The notes: generated from the letters alone by a model not told the origin. Positions 43,639-52,283 are shown, numbered from the stretch's first letter. The stretch: DNA of 64,000 bases from Candidatus Magnetocorallium paracelense (GCA_029001845.1 JAREWP010000033.1:1-64000), one strand, 5' to 3'. Numbers and translations: made by a program.

Positions 43639-43990
43639 AACATTCCCTCCAAATATACTTTTTGACATTATAACGTTTTAACGCTTTAATGTCAAAAGTG
43701 CTTTCGCAAAAAAATCTTCTGAAGAATATTTTCGCCTCTTCACAGGGAGAGGAAATTTTGTGAAGTGCATGGGAGGAAACCGGGGGGATCCAAAAATGCT
43801 TCCTTCCATACACAAAAGACTATACTTCTAACCGGGTAAATTTATGAATTTGAAAATGGTTGTTGTAAGACGCCCGGAAGTCAGCCGAAGGCGCTACTTT
43901 AAGGTGCTTATTTATAGCGCCTTAACAATAAAAACGAAATTATCCGCGACTCATATGTTTTACCAATTATCTCTAAGATGTATATAAACA
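43639..43990. other. intergenic region upstream of paralog 2
   Basis: About 350 bases. The first 70 are the antitoxin leader/operator (ACGTTTTAACGCTTTAATGTC). No gene is recognised in the rest. A stretch with an inverted TAAGGTGCTT/GGCGCT-like composition near 43890 has no close copy in the window. AT content rises towards paralog 2. Confidence 0.4.
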
Positions 43991-43993
43991 ATT

Positions 43994-44005
43994 CTACAGT
44001 GGTGG
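43994..44005 (+). promoter_or_regulatory. imperfect dyad upstream of paralog 2
   Basis: CTACAGTGGTGG, preceded by ACAATT and followed by GACT and a T-rich TTTTTTTGTTAACAT block. The same arrangement (ACAATTC, CACTATAGTAG, ACTTTAACATCCCTTTTTGTTAATAT) precedes paralog 3. A conserved 5' element is likely. Confidence 0.35.
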
Positions 44006-44131
44006 ACTCAGATATCTTTTTTTGTTAACATGGAGACTTTCGATTCAAATTACAGAATACACTCTTTTTTGAGCAAATATTCCACAAAAAGAGAGATTAT
44101 AAAAAATCATTGCTATAGGGAGGAAAGAATC

Positions 44132-44779
44132 ATGAAGCAATCGCTACCACCATTCAGCAGCAGTTTTACATCGGATATTCCCGATATATTAACGGAACTG
44201 GGATGCACCATTGCAGTAACCACTTATCAGGCAGGGAAAGTTATTTTTATAAGCGCCAATAAGGACGGTATTATACAACTGGCCCGTAACTTTAACACCC
44301 CCATGGGGATCACTCATAGCGGAAGGCGGATGGGAATCGTTACCAAAGGGGAAGTGGTCGTACTGGCCGACGATCCCAATTTCGCGATGAATTATCCGAA
44401 GCAGCCTGATACGTATGACGCCTTTATAGGGGAAAATGACGGAGTTATTAATTATTATAAGAATACGGGAAGCAGCACCAGTCCGACCTTTACCGCACAA
44501 ACAGGAGCCAATAATCCTTTTAACGGAGTGGATGTGGGGAGTGCGAGTTTTCCAGCATTTGCGGATATAGACGGAGATACCAGTGATGTCGAAGACGACG
44601 CCTTTATCGGGGAAAAAGACGGAACTATCAATTACTATAATAATACAGCCACCTACTCCACTACTCCCGCTCCAACCCTGGATGAGTGGGGGATGATCAT
44701 ACTGCTGGCCATGACCATGGGGGGGCTGGCTTATAATTACAGGAAGAATCGGAATGAGCCTGTTGGGCTTGCGGGGTGA
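44132..44779 (+). CDS. internally deleted TIGR03032/IPTL-CTERM protein, paralog 2
   Basis: 215 residues from ATG 44132 (AGGGAGG). The first 98 residues match paralogs 1 and 3 up to QPDTYDAF, then jump to IGENDG, the inside of the FG-GAP/VCBS-like part. About 350 residues, including most of TIGR03032 and the internal signal-like helix, are absent. The join falls at GACGCCTTT, shared by both break points in paralog 3. The remainder has two DAFIGExDGxINYY units and the complete tail PTLDEWGMIILLAMTMGGL followed by YNYRKNRNEP. With no export signal it would be at most tail-anchored. Confidence 0.8.
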   Translation: MKQSLPPFSSSFTSDIPDILTELGCTIAVTTYQAGKVIFISANKDGIIQLARNFNTPMGITHSGRRMGIVTKGEVVVLADDPNFAMNYPKQPDTYDAFIGENDGVINYYKNTGSSTSPTFTAQTGANNPFNGVDVGSASFPAFADIDGDTSDVEDDAFIGEKDGTINYYNNTATYSTTPAPTLDEWGMIILLAMTMGGLAYNYRKNRNEPVGLAG

Positions 44780-44904
44780 AGGGGCGCGGGATTCCCAGGC
44801 GTCACAAAGCGTGAAAATTCCCGAGAGGAACGCCGAACTCTAAATAGTTTGAATTAGCGCCTTCGGCGGATTCCAAAATAATCAGAGGACATCGTCCGTA
44901 CAAT

Positions 44905-45038
44905 GTAGGGGCAGACCTGCGTGTCCGCCCCTGACGTGGGCTAACGTAACCCGGCGGGGTGAACGGTTACCCCGTGGGCAAACACAACCACGGGGAACGT
45001 ACCTGCCACCGTGGGCGAACACATAGGTTCGCCCCTAC
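44905..45038. repeat. GTAGGGGC-type inverted repeat, family D copy 1
   Basis: GTAGGGGCAGACCTGCGTGTC at the left end and GAACACATAGGTTCGCCCCTAC at the right are inverse in their outer bases. A related copy is at 52284-52382. The rest of the gap (44780-45281) holds a TGTCATTTCGAACGTAGCGG stretch near 45088 (a widespread bacterial repeat type, recalled from general knowledge) and no gene. Confidence 0.7.
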
Positions 45039-45281
45039 AGGGTTTTCCACACCCTCGCAAAGCCGCATAAAAAAGAGGTAAGCAATTTGTCATTTCGAAC
45101 GTAGCGGAGCGGAGAGAGAAATCTTCCCCGTGAGGATCGATAGGACCGGTACGGAATGCTCACCTTTTTCCTATTGTTTATTCGACAAAAGACTATATAT
45201 AATTAATAGAATAAATAAATCAGGAACAAGCAAAAAACGTAAATGTAGCCGATAAAATATGGTAAGATAAGCGGAGAAAAA

Positions 45282-45536
45282 ATGAATAGTAAAAAGATTC
45301 CAAAAACCGATTCAATCCGGGAATTAGCCAAATTTTGGGACAATAATGAACTCACATCTTTTGACGACGAACTTGAGGAAGTAACTGAGCAGGTGTTTGA
45401 ACGTGAAAAGGTATTGGAGATTCATTTATCTTCTGACGAGACTATGATTGTAGAAGGTATTGCAAAATCAAAAGGGGTTGCCATTTCAAAATTACTTCAT
45501 GACTGGATTGTTGAAAAAGCACAATGTACACAGTAG
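45282..45536 (+). CDS. orphan CopG-family antitoxin (PF12441-like)
   Basis: 84 residues. The IRELAKFWDNNELTSFDDELEEV segment matches the FWD...D core of CopG-type antitoxins (BrnA-like). The C-terminal part (LSSDETMIVEGIAKSKGVAISKLLHDWIVEKA) is a ribbon-helix-helix. No toxin gene is found on either side, so the module is incomplete. Acts, if at all, as a DNA-binding repressor. Confidence 0.75.
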   Translation: MNSKKIPKTDSIRELAKFWDNNELTSFDDELEEVTEQVFEREKVLEIHLSSDETMIVEGIAKSKGVAISKLLHDWIVEKAQCTQ

Positions 45537-45784
45537 AGGCTGCTGCATCTCAAGATTCCGGCCCCGACAAAAACATAGTAGTTCCAATAAATCGGAGACA
45601 AGCACAAGCAAGGCAGCCATTTTGTGAGCATTCAGTTATCAGCTTTCAGCTAAAGAACCTTCTTTGCATAATTGGGGAATAAACCAGGGACAGGCCCAAA
45701 ATGCTTCTCATCCACATCCACTAAATATCCCCTTCAATGGAATAACTGCGATACATGTATTTTCCAACATAGGAAAAACAATTC
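45537..45784. other. short intergenic region before paralog 3
   Basis: Contains a half family B-like end (CAGTTATCAGCTTTCAGCTAAAG near 45635) and a GGGACAGGCCCAAAATG phrase near 45681 like those at 39179 and 48269. No gene seen. The following 160 bases hold the dyad and the leader of paralog 3. Confidence 0.35.
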
Positions 45785-45795
45785 CACTATAGTAG
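45785..45795 (+). promoter_or_regulatory. imperfect dyad upstream of paralog 3
   Basis: CACTATAGTAG contains the perfect 8-mer ACTATAGT. It lies about 150 bases before the ATG at 45948 and matches the relative layout of 43994-44005 and 39731-39744. Confidence 0.35.
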
Positions 45796-45947
45796 ACTTT
45801 AACATCCCTTTTTGTTAATATCCGTTTTCTGTAAAAAACAATTCTCATCTTGAATTTATTGAGAAGGTTCAGACAAGACCTGTTTTTTACATCATTGCTC
45901 AGTTAAAAGAGGCGCAGAATAATAGCGTACCAAGGGGAGGACTATTT

Positions 45948-47462
45948 ATGAGCCAATCGTTACAGCCTTTCAGCAGCAGTTTCACATCGGACATTCCCGA
46001 TATATTGACGGAACTGGGATGCACCATTGTATTAACCACATATCAGGCCGGCAAGGTTATTTTTTTAAGCGCCAACAAGGACGGTCTGGTCCAATTGGCC
46101 CGCAACTTCAATACACCCATGGGGATCACCCATAGCGGAAGGCGCATGGGAATCGTTACCCATGATGAAGTGATCGTACTGGCCAACGATCCAAACTTCG
46201 CAAGGAATTATCCGAAGCAGCCCGATACTTATGACGCCTTCTATCTGCCCAGGTCCGTGTACTATACAGGAACCATAGACCTCCACGATATCGCCTGGGG
46301 AAAGCCGGGCTTGTGGGGTGTGAATACCCTCTTTTCCTCCCTTTCCATAATAGACGATGAGGAATACAGCTTCAATCCCAAATGGTCCCCTTCATTTATT
46401 ACTGAGCTGCGCCCCGAGGATCGCTGCCATTTAAACGGCATGGCAATGGTCGATGGCGAGCCCAAATATGTGACAGCCCTTGGAGAGAGCAATAACAAAG
46501 AAGGATGGCGTGAGAACAAACTATCGGGCGGCGTTATCATGGAAGTACCTTCAAAAGAGATCCTATTCAGGGGGCTCTCCATGCCCCACTCCCCTCGTGC
46601 GATTGGCGATAAACTCTATTTTCTCAATTCCGCTACCGGGGAACTGATGGCGGCGGAGCCGGAACAGGGGATCCTATAGAGCGTCAACCGAGCGCCCGGA
46701 TTTGCGAGGGGCCTTGCCGGATATGGGGACTATCTCTTTGTGGGAACATCCCGGATCAGAGAGAAACATCAGCACAGCGATATGCCGGTGGCAAAGGGCG
46801 AGACCTTTGCCGGAGTTGTGGTAATCCACCGTCCGACCGGCAATATAGCGGGAAGCATACGCTACCATACGACCTGTAAGGAGATATACGATGTGGCTGT
46901 ATTGCCCGGTGTTATCAGACCGGGCATATTGAATCACAGCTCCTCTTTTCACAGGAATCTGCTCTCCATGCCTGGAGACTATTTTTACAAGGATATGGAA
47001 GAGTTTTTTCCTGAGGGGAAGAGATTCGATTCAGAGAGTCTCGGAGTATTAAAGAGCAGTGAAAATCGTAACCGCTTCATGGAGAGAGTCGCAAAAGGGG
47101 TTGTAACCGTTGCCCTGGCCGGGGGGCTTACTATTCATGCCCCTGATATTGCAAATGCAGTTACCCCGGCTTTTACTGAAAAAACAGGGAACAATAATCC
47201 TTTTAACGGAGTGGATGTGGGGAGTATTAGCGCACCTGCATTTACGGATATAGACTCAGATAGTGACACTATTGACGATGACGCCTTTATCGGGGAATTT
47301 GACGGAACTGTCAACTACTATATCAATACAGCAGCATATACCAATACTCCCGCCCCCACCCTGGATGAGTGGGGAATGATCATACTACTGGCCATGACCA
47401 TGGGGGGACTGGCTTATAATTACAGAAAGAATCGGGATGAACCTGTGGGGCTTGCTGGGTAG
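45948..47462 (+). pseudogene. TIGR03032/IPTL-CTERM protein with in-frame amber codon, paralog 3
   Basis: One frame of 505 codons runs from ATG 45948 (GGGAGGAC before it) to the stop at 47460-47462, interrupted by TAG at 46677-46679. Paralog 1 has GAG (Glu) at that place, and no bases are lost, so this is a simple nonsense change. TIGR03032 (1-365), an internal signal-like helix (MERVAKGVVTVALAGGLTIH, about 378-397, then APDIANA), one FG-GAP/VCBS-like repeat (PAFTDIDSDSDTIDDDAFIGE), and the complete tail PTLDEWGMIILLAMTMGGLAYNYRKNR are all preserved. Without readthrough only the first 243 residues are made. Intact codon structure beyond the stop suggests recent loss. Confidence 0.8.
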
Positions 47463-47515
47463 AGGGCCAAGGTAAAACAATTATGGAAATTAAGGGAAAC
47501 TATATGTGAATTTAT

Positions 47516-47947
47516 TTAGATAAGGAAGGGATTGATCACCGTGACGGTTTGAAAACATTGGCCACTGTTTAGGTCTTCCGTGAGTAAGTAAGTGGCTTTG
47601 CCTTCGATGGCGCTGACGACAATCAGACTGTCCCACCAGGAGAGCATGTGTTGTTGCTGTAAGTCGATTGCCTTTAGAAAGGATTTTCGGGTTGGAGAAT
47701 AAGTTGGCCAAGTGGAGAGGTCTTCGGCGATTTCTTTACGCTTGACACCATCTATCTTATCTGCGAATTTATTGAGAAGAGCAGCCTGAACTTCAAAAAG
47801 AACCTGAAAACTCAAGAGTCCATTGCCGGATCGCCATAGAATTTCTATAAATTCCCATGCTCTTTTTTGTTTCTTTGGCGAGTCCTCATCTAAAGAATAG
47901 AGAAAGATATTGGTATCAACAAAACATCGGCTATCTGTATAATTCAT
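47516..47947 (-). CDS. PIN-domain toxin (VapC-like)
   Basis: 143 residues. The PIN acidic set is seen: FVDTNIFLYSLD (D10 region), VLFEVQAALL (Glu), WWDSLIVVSAI (Asp) and LLTEDLNSGQ (Asp). These bind Mg for RNA cleavage. It overlaps its antitoxin by 17 bases. Lies between paralog 3 and the exosortase gene on the opposite strand. Confidence 0.9.
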   Translation of the reverse strand: MNYTDSRCFVDTNIFLYSLDEDSPKKQKRAWEFIEILWRSGNGLLSFQVLFEVQAALLNKFADKIDGVKRKEIAEDLSTWPTYSPTRKSFLKAIDLQQQHMLSWWDSLIVVSAIEGKATYLLTEDLNSGQCFQTVTVINPFLI

Positions 47948-48158
47948 CCCGGCTCCAAATTATATCGTCGTTAAGACCCAGATGATTGTTTTTACAATTG
48001 GATAAAAAACGTTCAACAGATGAAACCTCTTTTTTCCTTTGAAAATTTTCATCAATAATCACAACGACGTGTGCATCACCTGTGGCTATATCGCCGGGAA
48101 GTTGAATACTCAACATATGATCTTCTCCAATGGTTAGCGTGGTTTCAATTGTTTTCAC
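47931..48158 (-). CDS. antitoxin of the PIN-domain toxin
   Basis: 75 residues: a DNA-binding-like start (METTLTIGEDHMLSIQLP-like; MKTIETTLTIGEDHML), VVVIIDEN and an acidic tail (NNHLGLNDDIIWSRDELYR). The layout fits DUF2281/VapB-like antitoxins. A GGAGGAG ribosome site precedes the ATG. Upstream AT-rich sequence near 48180-48230 probably holds the promoter. Confidence 0.75.
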   Translation of the reverse strand: MKTIETTLTIGEDHMLSIQLPGDIATGDAHVVVIIDENFQRKKEVSSVERFLSNCKNNHLGLNDDIIWSRDELYR

Positions 48159-48249
48159 TATTCACTCCTCCTTGTTATAGAAATTTCCATTTTGTTTAGG
48201 TATGGTGACCCATAAAATATTATAGCATATACTGTCAGGATTCGATTTA

Positions 48250-49752
48250 TTGATTACTAGGGGACGGAAAAATCGGGACAGGCAAAAAAATGAGCGTCAT
48301 TTTTTACAATTTTATCAGGTTCCGAACCGGGAGCGATCTATCAGACACAACGACATAAGAGTTTACATCTTCCTAAGATTCATAATCATATTTCCATCCC
48401 TTTACTTTATAACCACCGTCGATTTTATCAATGACTACCTTATCATGCCCTTTACCTCTCTGACCGCTTATCTCTCGTCATTATCTCTTAACCTCCTGGG
48501 TATACACAATAAAATCAACGGACTCTGCCTGGTTGCGCCCAACAGGTCCGTCGATATCACCCGTGAATGTTCCGCTATTGAGGTGTTTGTTTTCTATCTC
48601 TCCTGGATCGTGGCCTATTATAAAGCGGTGAAAGAGAAGATCATCGGAGCGGTTGTCGGTTTTTCGATTATCTTTTTAACCAATTTGCTCAGAGTTATGG
48701 CCATCTTTATCGCCATTGTCTATTTGGGAAGGTATGAACTCTTCCATCAATATATCGGACAGGCGATGATCATTGCCGTTACCTTCGGGGTGCTTCAGTT
48801 GTGGACCAGGGATAAGCTAACCCCATCGGCCCTTCTGAGCAAACAGAATTTGAATATATTAAAAAGAGCGGCCCTCTTCTTTTTCACTGTTGCGGCGGGG
48901 TTGATCATACTGGACAGGGTGAAGAACAGGGAATTGGCGGATTATCTGACAACCATTGTCCTGAACCATACCCGGTTCCTGCTGGGATTATTCGGCATTC
49001 ATACGACAGTGGATAACCTGGTAATCCGCGGCCAGGGGGCGAACATCCTGTTCGCCTCGGGATGTCTCACCACCCCTCTGGCTGTATTATATATCGCCTT
49101 TGTCCCGGTCTCCGGATTTTCCAATAAAACAAAATCTCTCCTTCTGTTGGCCGCCATTCCCATCTTTTACCTTATCTCCCTTTTCCGGGTGGCCTCCTTT
49201 TTCATCTTTCCCTTTGTAAAACCGGATCAATCCAACTTCTTTTACAACCATCAATATACTGTTTTTTTCATCGTCCTTATTGTATGCACGACTCTTTTCT
49301 ACTATTACAGAGAGGAACCTAAAAGGGCGTTTAAGGTTTTCATACTCACACTGTTAACGGCTCCGGTCTCTATCTTTATCTGGCGGCAGGCGGGACCATT
49401 TTATAACGACTATCTGCTCAATTCACTGCCGGCGTATTTTTTCGGCGTCAGGGAGCTTGCATATGATCCGAATCGGATATTATCATCCATGCCTGCCTTT
49501 GAGTTCGTGCTTACGGTATCGCTCTTTTTGTGGTTTCCGGAGAGCGGAATTGTGAAAAAGGTGAAACGAATCTCCTGTGTGCTGCTGTTTTGCTATCTCT
49601 GGCAACTGACAGTCATCGGCTTTATCGGCGCCTATAAAATCCCCCTTTACCCAAGATTCCTGAGGGTTTTATCGATCGCTCCGCCTTTTGTATACTGGTT
49701 TTATTTATTAGTTCGCACGGAAAGAGGCAAAGGCGCACAGTATAAGGAATAG
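48250..49752 (+). CDS. two-domain exosortase (XrtH-like)
   Basis: 500 residues, 11 or more membrane helices. It belongs to the exosortase/archaeosortase group that processes C-terminal sorting tails; the IPTLxxWG tails nearby point to the exosortase H type. Domain 1 (about 45-190) has C107 (ITRECSAIEVF), R148 (TNLLRVMAIF) and H166 (ELFHQYIG). Domain 2 (about 225-350) repeats the set: C272 (FASGCLTTPL), R313 (ISLFRVASFF), H334 (YNHQYTV). Cys-to-Arg spacing is 41 in both, and GIH-to-Cys is 23 in both. A possible degenerate third unit (about 380-480) lacks Cys and Arg. The start is uncertain (TTG 48250; no clear ribosome site). Confidence 0.85.
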   Translation: MITRGRKNRDRQKNERHFLQFYQVPNRERSIRHNDIRVYIFLRFIIIFPSLYFITTVDFINDYLIMPFTSLTAYLSSLSLNLLGIHNKINGLCLVAPNRSVDITRECSAIEVFVFYLSWIVAYYKAVKEKIIGAVVGFSIIFLTNLLRVMAIFIAIVYLGRYELFHQYIGQAMIIAVTFGVLQLWTRDKLTPSALLSKQNLNILKRAALFFFTVAAGLIILDRVKNRELADYLTTIVLNHTRFLLGLFGIHTTVDNLVIRGQGANILFASGCLTTPLAVLYIAFVPVSGFSNKTKSLLLLAAIPIFYLISLFRVASFFIFPFVKPDQSNFFYNHQYTVFFIVLIVCTTLFYYYREEPKRAFKVFILTLLTAPVSIFIWRQAGPFYNDYLLNSLPAYFFGVRELAYDPNRILSSMPAFEFVLTVSLFLWFPESGIVKKVKRISCVLLFCYLWQLTVIGFIGAYKIPLYPRFLRVLSIAPPFVYWFYLLVRTERGKGAQYKE

Positions 49753-50032
49753 TTTTATCCCGGAGATTGCTTTTAATGTCTATGATTTTATGTTTCCCCT
49801 ACAAATGGATTGACAATAGGCATTTGAAACCATACACGCCCTTCACTACCTTTCATTAAAGTATAGAGCTAAATATTAGAATCAAGCATTAATAAAAGAT
49901 TTCAGAATGCCGGGCCGGACGAACACTCAGGTTCACCCTTACATCTATTATATCATGGTAAATCATAACACTATTCACTGAATCATTGTTAGTAGTTATT
50001 AAGGAAGAAATCGAGGACAGCTAAAAAAGCGA
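49753..50032. other. gap after the exosortase gene
   Basis: About 280 bases. No gene. GAGGACAGCTAAAAAAGCG near 50013 is similar to GGGACAGG phrases seen near 48269 and 45681. No terminator with a clear T-run is seen. Confidence 0.35.
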
Positions 50033-50260
50033 TTACTTGCTTAAAAGAGCTATAAATTTCTCTACAGTAATATTAGCTTTACGTATTTGAGTTCGTAAAA
50101 GACCTTTATCAAGATATTTATGTAAAGGTATCGTTAAGACAACTGTCATTCCTTTTTTAATTAAGCTGACATGACTTCCCTTCTGCCTGTCTTTAATCCA
50201 CCCTGCTTTTTCAAACGCTCTAATGGCTTCATTGCCGGAACATACAGGCAGCTTAGGCAT
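50033..50260 (-). CDS. hicA: HicA-type mRNA interferase toxin
   Basis: 75 residues. MPKLPVCSGNEAIRAFEKAGWIKDRQKGSHVSLIKKG contains the double-stranded-RNA-binding-like fold and the catalytic His (GSHV). Start ATG 50260 overlaps the upstream hicB stop by one base (TGATG). Likely functional as a pair. Confidence 0.93.
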   Translation of the reverse strand: MPKLPVCSGNEAIRAFEKAGWIKDRQKGSHVSLIKKGMTVVLTIPLHKYLDKGLLRTQIRKANITVEKFIALLSK

Positions 50261-50466
50261 CAAACAGCAACCTCTAATTCCTCTATTTCTAAGGGGATTG
50301 GCAAATTATTGGCCTTTCTGGTGCCTATACTTAACTCGATAGCTTCTTTTATGTTATTCATTGCTTCTTCTTTTGTTTTCCCTTGGGTTACACACCCGTC
50401 GAGTGAGGGGCATTCAGCGATAATATAGCCATCTTCTCCTTGAGTTAATGTTATAAAAAACCTCAT
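50260..50466 (-). CDS. hicB: HicB-type antitoxin
   Basis: 68 residues from ATG 50466 (AGGAGG ten bases before it). It shows the partial RNase-H-like fold: MRFFITLTQGEDGYIIAECPSLDGCVTQGKTKEEAMNNIKEAI. The short C-terminus (LEIEELEVAV) lacks an obvious DNA-binding extension. Neutralises HicA. Confidence 0.93.
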   Translation of the reverse strand: MRFFITLTQGEDGYIIAECPSLDGCVTQGKTKEEAMNNIKEAIELSIGTRKANNLPIPLEIEELEVAV

Positions 50467-50566
50467 TTTTAACCTCCTCATTAAACATTATTTATTTTAA
50501 GACCAAGGATTTTTAAAAACATATTAACTTTCATCATCATTACCATTAATTGGTTTTAAACTATAA

Positions 50567-50743
50567 CCTAAAAATGATAATTAGATCGGGATTCGGCTGT
50601 AAAATCAAGCACTTATGCTGCGTTGGCTTCACCGATTGAGTGCTCAACGCAGCTCTGCTACGCCTGCGCCTAAATCGGCTTGCCTCCTTGCCTAAGCACT
50701 TGCTTTTATAACCTCGGTACTCGACCTAATTGTCACTTTTAGG
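50567..50743. repeat. 177-bp imperfect palindromic element
   Basis: CCTAAAAATGATAATTAGATCGG at the left faces the inverse of TCGACCTAATTGTCACTTTTAGG at the right; pairing continues inside over about 50 bases (GCACTTATGC with GCAAGTGCTTAG). No gene and no target duplication were found. Possibly a MITE or a fossil of one. It fills the gap between hicB and the sulfotransferase. Confidence 0.6.
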
Positions 50744-50886
50744 CATAAATATAAGTTCTCAATAAGTCGAGATATATAAATAAATTCTTTCTCGCATAGT
50801 AGAATTAAGAATAGTAAAAAGAGTTGAAAAAGTCACAATTACAAAGCTTAAGGGAAGAGTATCAAAAGGGAGAGTAAGGAGTCAAC

Positions 50887-52248
50887 TTATATATACCTCT
50901 TCAAATCCCCCAAATATGCCTCATAATGTTTCCATTTATTGACGGACCCCCTATAGATCGGACGGCGTACCTGCCAATTGCTTGCCGTACGGACAATTTT
51001 TTTCTGTTTGTAAAAAGAAAAACAGCGATCGTCCCTGTCAAGCTCCAAAAAATCCAATAGTTTGGGAATATTGGTTTCCGAATCATAAACCAGCGCCTCA
51101 TAATGGATATCGAATATCTCCAGGGGCAAACACTCTTTCCAATGGTTCATTAAACGGCGATACTCTCGGAAATACCTGCCAAGGGTCTCCGGATCATATG
51201 AATATTGACCACCGGCGTGAAAACAGGTAAAGTAGTTGGACAGGCAGGTATCCATCCCGTTTCTTAGGCAATGTACGATTTTCACCTTTGGAAAGATCAG
51301 AGCGATAAAGCCGAGAAATAAAAAATTGGCAGGCATTTTATCCGCGATGCAAAGGACCTTCTCTTTTTTGCATTTCTCGCTGATAATCGATAAATAGCTC
51401 TCTCCCTGTCTCTTCAATACTTCATGATTCGCCATCTTTATTGCTTCGAGATAGTCGCCCTCCTTTCCGGTCAGACCCGGTGTCTCATTGGCGATTCTTT
51501 CGATATCGTCCAGTTCCCCCACGCCATAAGCACGAGGATGGGCGGCAATGATTTGTTCGACAAGGGTTGTTCCCGATCTCGGCATACCGACAATGAAAAC
51601 AGGAAGTCTTGTCTCTAGCCCCGATCTGTCATGACTCCCAAAGAATCCCTCTGTGAATGTCTTAATCGTTCTATTTACAAAATTCACCAAAGGGCGCAGA
51701 TCCGGTTTCATTAAATGATGCTTAATAAGATTTCCCTTTTCAAAAAAACCGAAGGCCTCTTTGAACATTCCGCAATCATCAAAGATTTTCCCTAAAGCAA
51801 AAAAGAGATAAGCCCTGTCCGGTGTGGATAAATGATCTCTCTTTAACAGCGCTTCTATCGACTTTACGTCTTCGTCATCGGCGGAGGAGTATTTTCTACA
51901 CTGCGTGATGTGCCTGTACGTGTCTGCAAGAGTCGGTTTTATGCGGATCGCCTCTCTGTAGGCCTCTTCGGCCTCTTTGATACGTCCCTGATCTTTCAGA
52001 GCGTTTCCCAAATTGTTATATGCCTCCGCAAAAAGAGGTTCGCCCTCTATCGCCTCCCTGTAAAGAGCTTCCGCCACTTCCGCCTTTCCCTGAGACCAGT
52101 AAACATTACCCAATATGTTTAAAGCGCGAGAATTTCGGGGAGAGGTCTCCATAATTTGTAAAAGCGTACGCTCCGCCTTCTCGTATTTCCTCTTCTCATA
52201 CAAATAGACGGCATACTCAAGGGCCTTTTGAAGGGGTACTCTTGTCAT
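50887..52248 (-). CDS. TPR-sulfotransferase
   Basis: 453 residues. Three or four TPR repeats (about 10-110, e.g. AEAYNNLGNALKDQGRIKEAEEAYREAI) precede a sulfotransferase domain whose 5' phosphosulfate loop is PVFIVGMPRSGTTLVEQII (about 216-234). FPKVKIVHCLRNGMDTCLSNYF is the 3'-phosphate-binding segment. It transfers sulfate from PAPS to a protein, glycan or lipid acceptor. TIGR03032-type genes and TPR-sulfotransferases have been noticed near each other; here both are in one region. No signal peptide is seen. Confidence 0.88.
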   Translation of the reverse strand: MTRVPLQKALEYAVYLYEKRKYEKAERTLLQIMETSPRNSRALNILGNVYWSQGKAEVAEALYREAIEGEPLFAEAYNNLGNALKDQGRIKEAEEAYREAIRIKPTLADTYRHITQCRKYSSADDEDVKSIEALLKRDHLSTPDRAYLFFALGKIFDDCGMFKEAFGFFEKGNLIKHHLMKPDLRPLVNFVNRTIKTFTEGFFGSHDRSGLETRLPVFIVGMPRSGTTLVEQIIAAHPRAYGVGELDDIERIANETPGLTGKEGDYLEAIKMANHEVLKRQGESYLSIISEKCKKEKVLCIADKMPANFLFLGFIALIFPKVKIVHCLRNGMDTCLSNYFTCFHAGGQYSYDPETLGRYFREYRRLMNHWKECLPLEIFDIHYEALVYDSETNIPKLLDFLELDRDDRCFSFYKQKKIVRTASNWQVRRPIYRGSVNKWKHYEAYLGDLKRYI

Positions 52249-52283
52249 GATTTATTCCGAAAATAGACTGACTACGAGAAAAT

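Noticed and set aside
44905-45038. CRISPR-like or riboswitch structure in the GTAGGGGC region
   Set aside because: It is an inverted-repeat element with a copy at 52284; no regularly spaced direct repeats exist.
46677-46679. TAG in paralog 3 as pyrrolysine or another recoded amino acid
   Set aside because: Paralog 1 has an ordinary GAG at that place, no pyl genes are in the window and other lesions affect the sister copies; simple nonsense is more likely.
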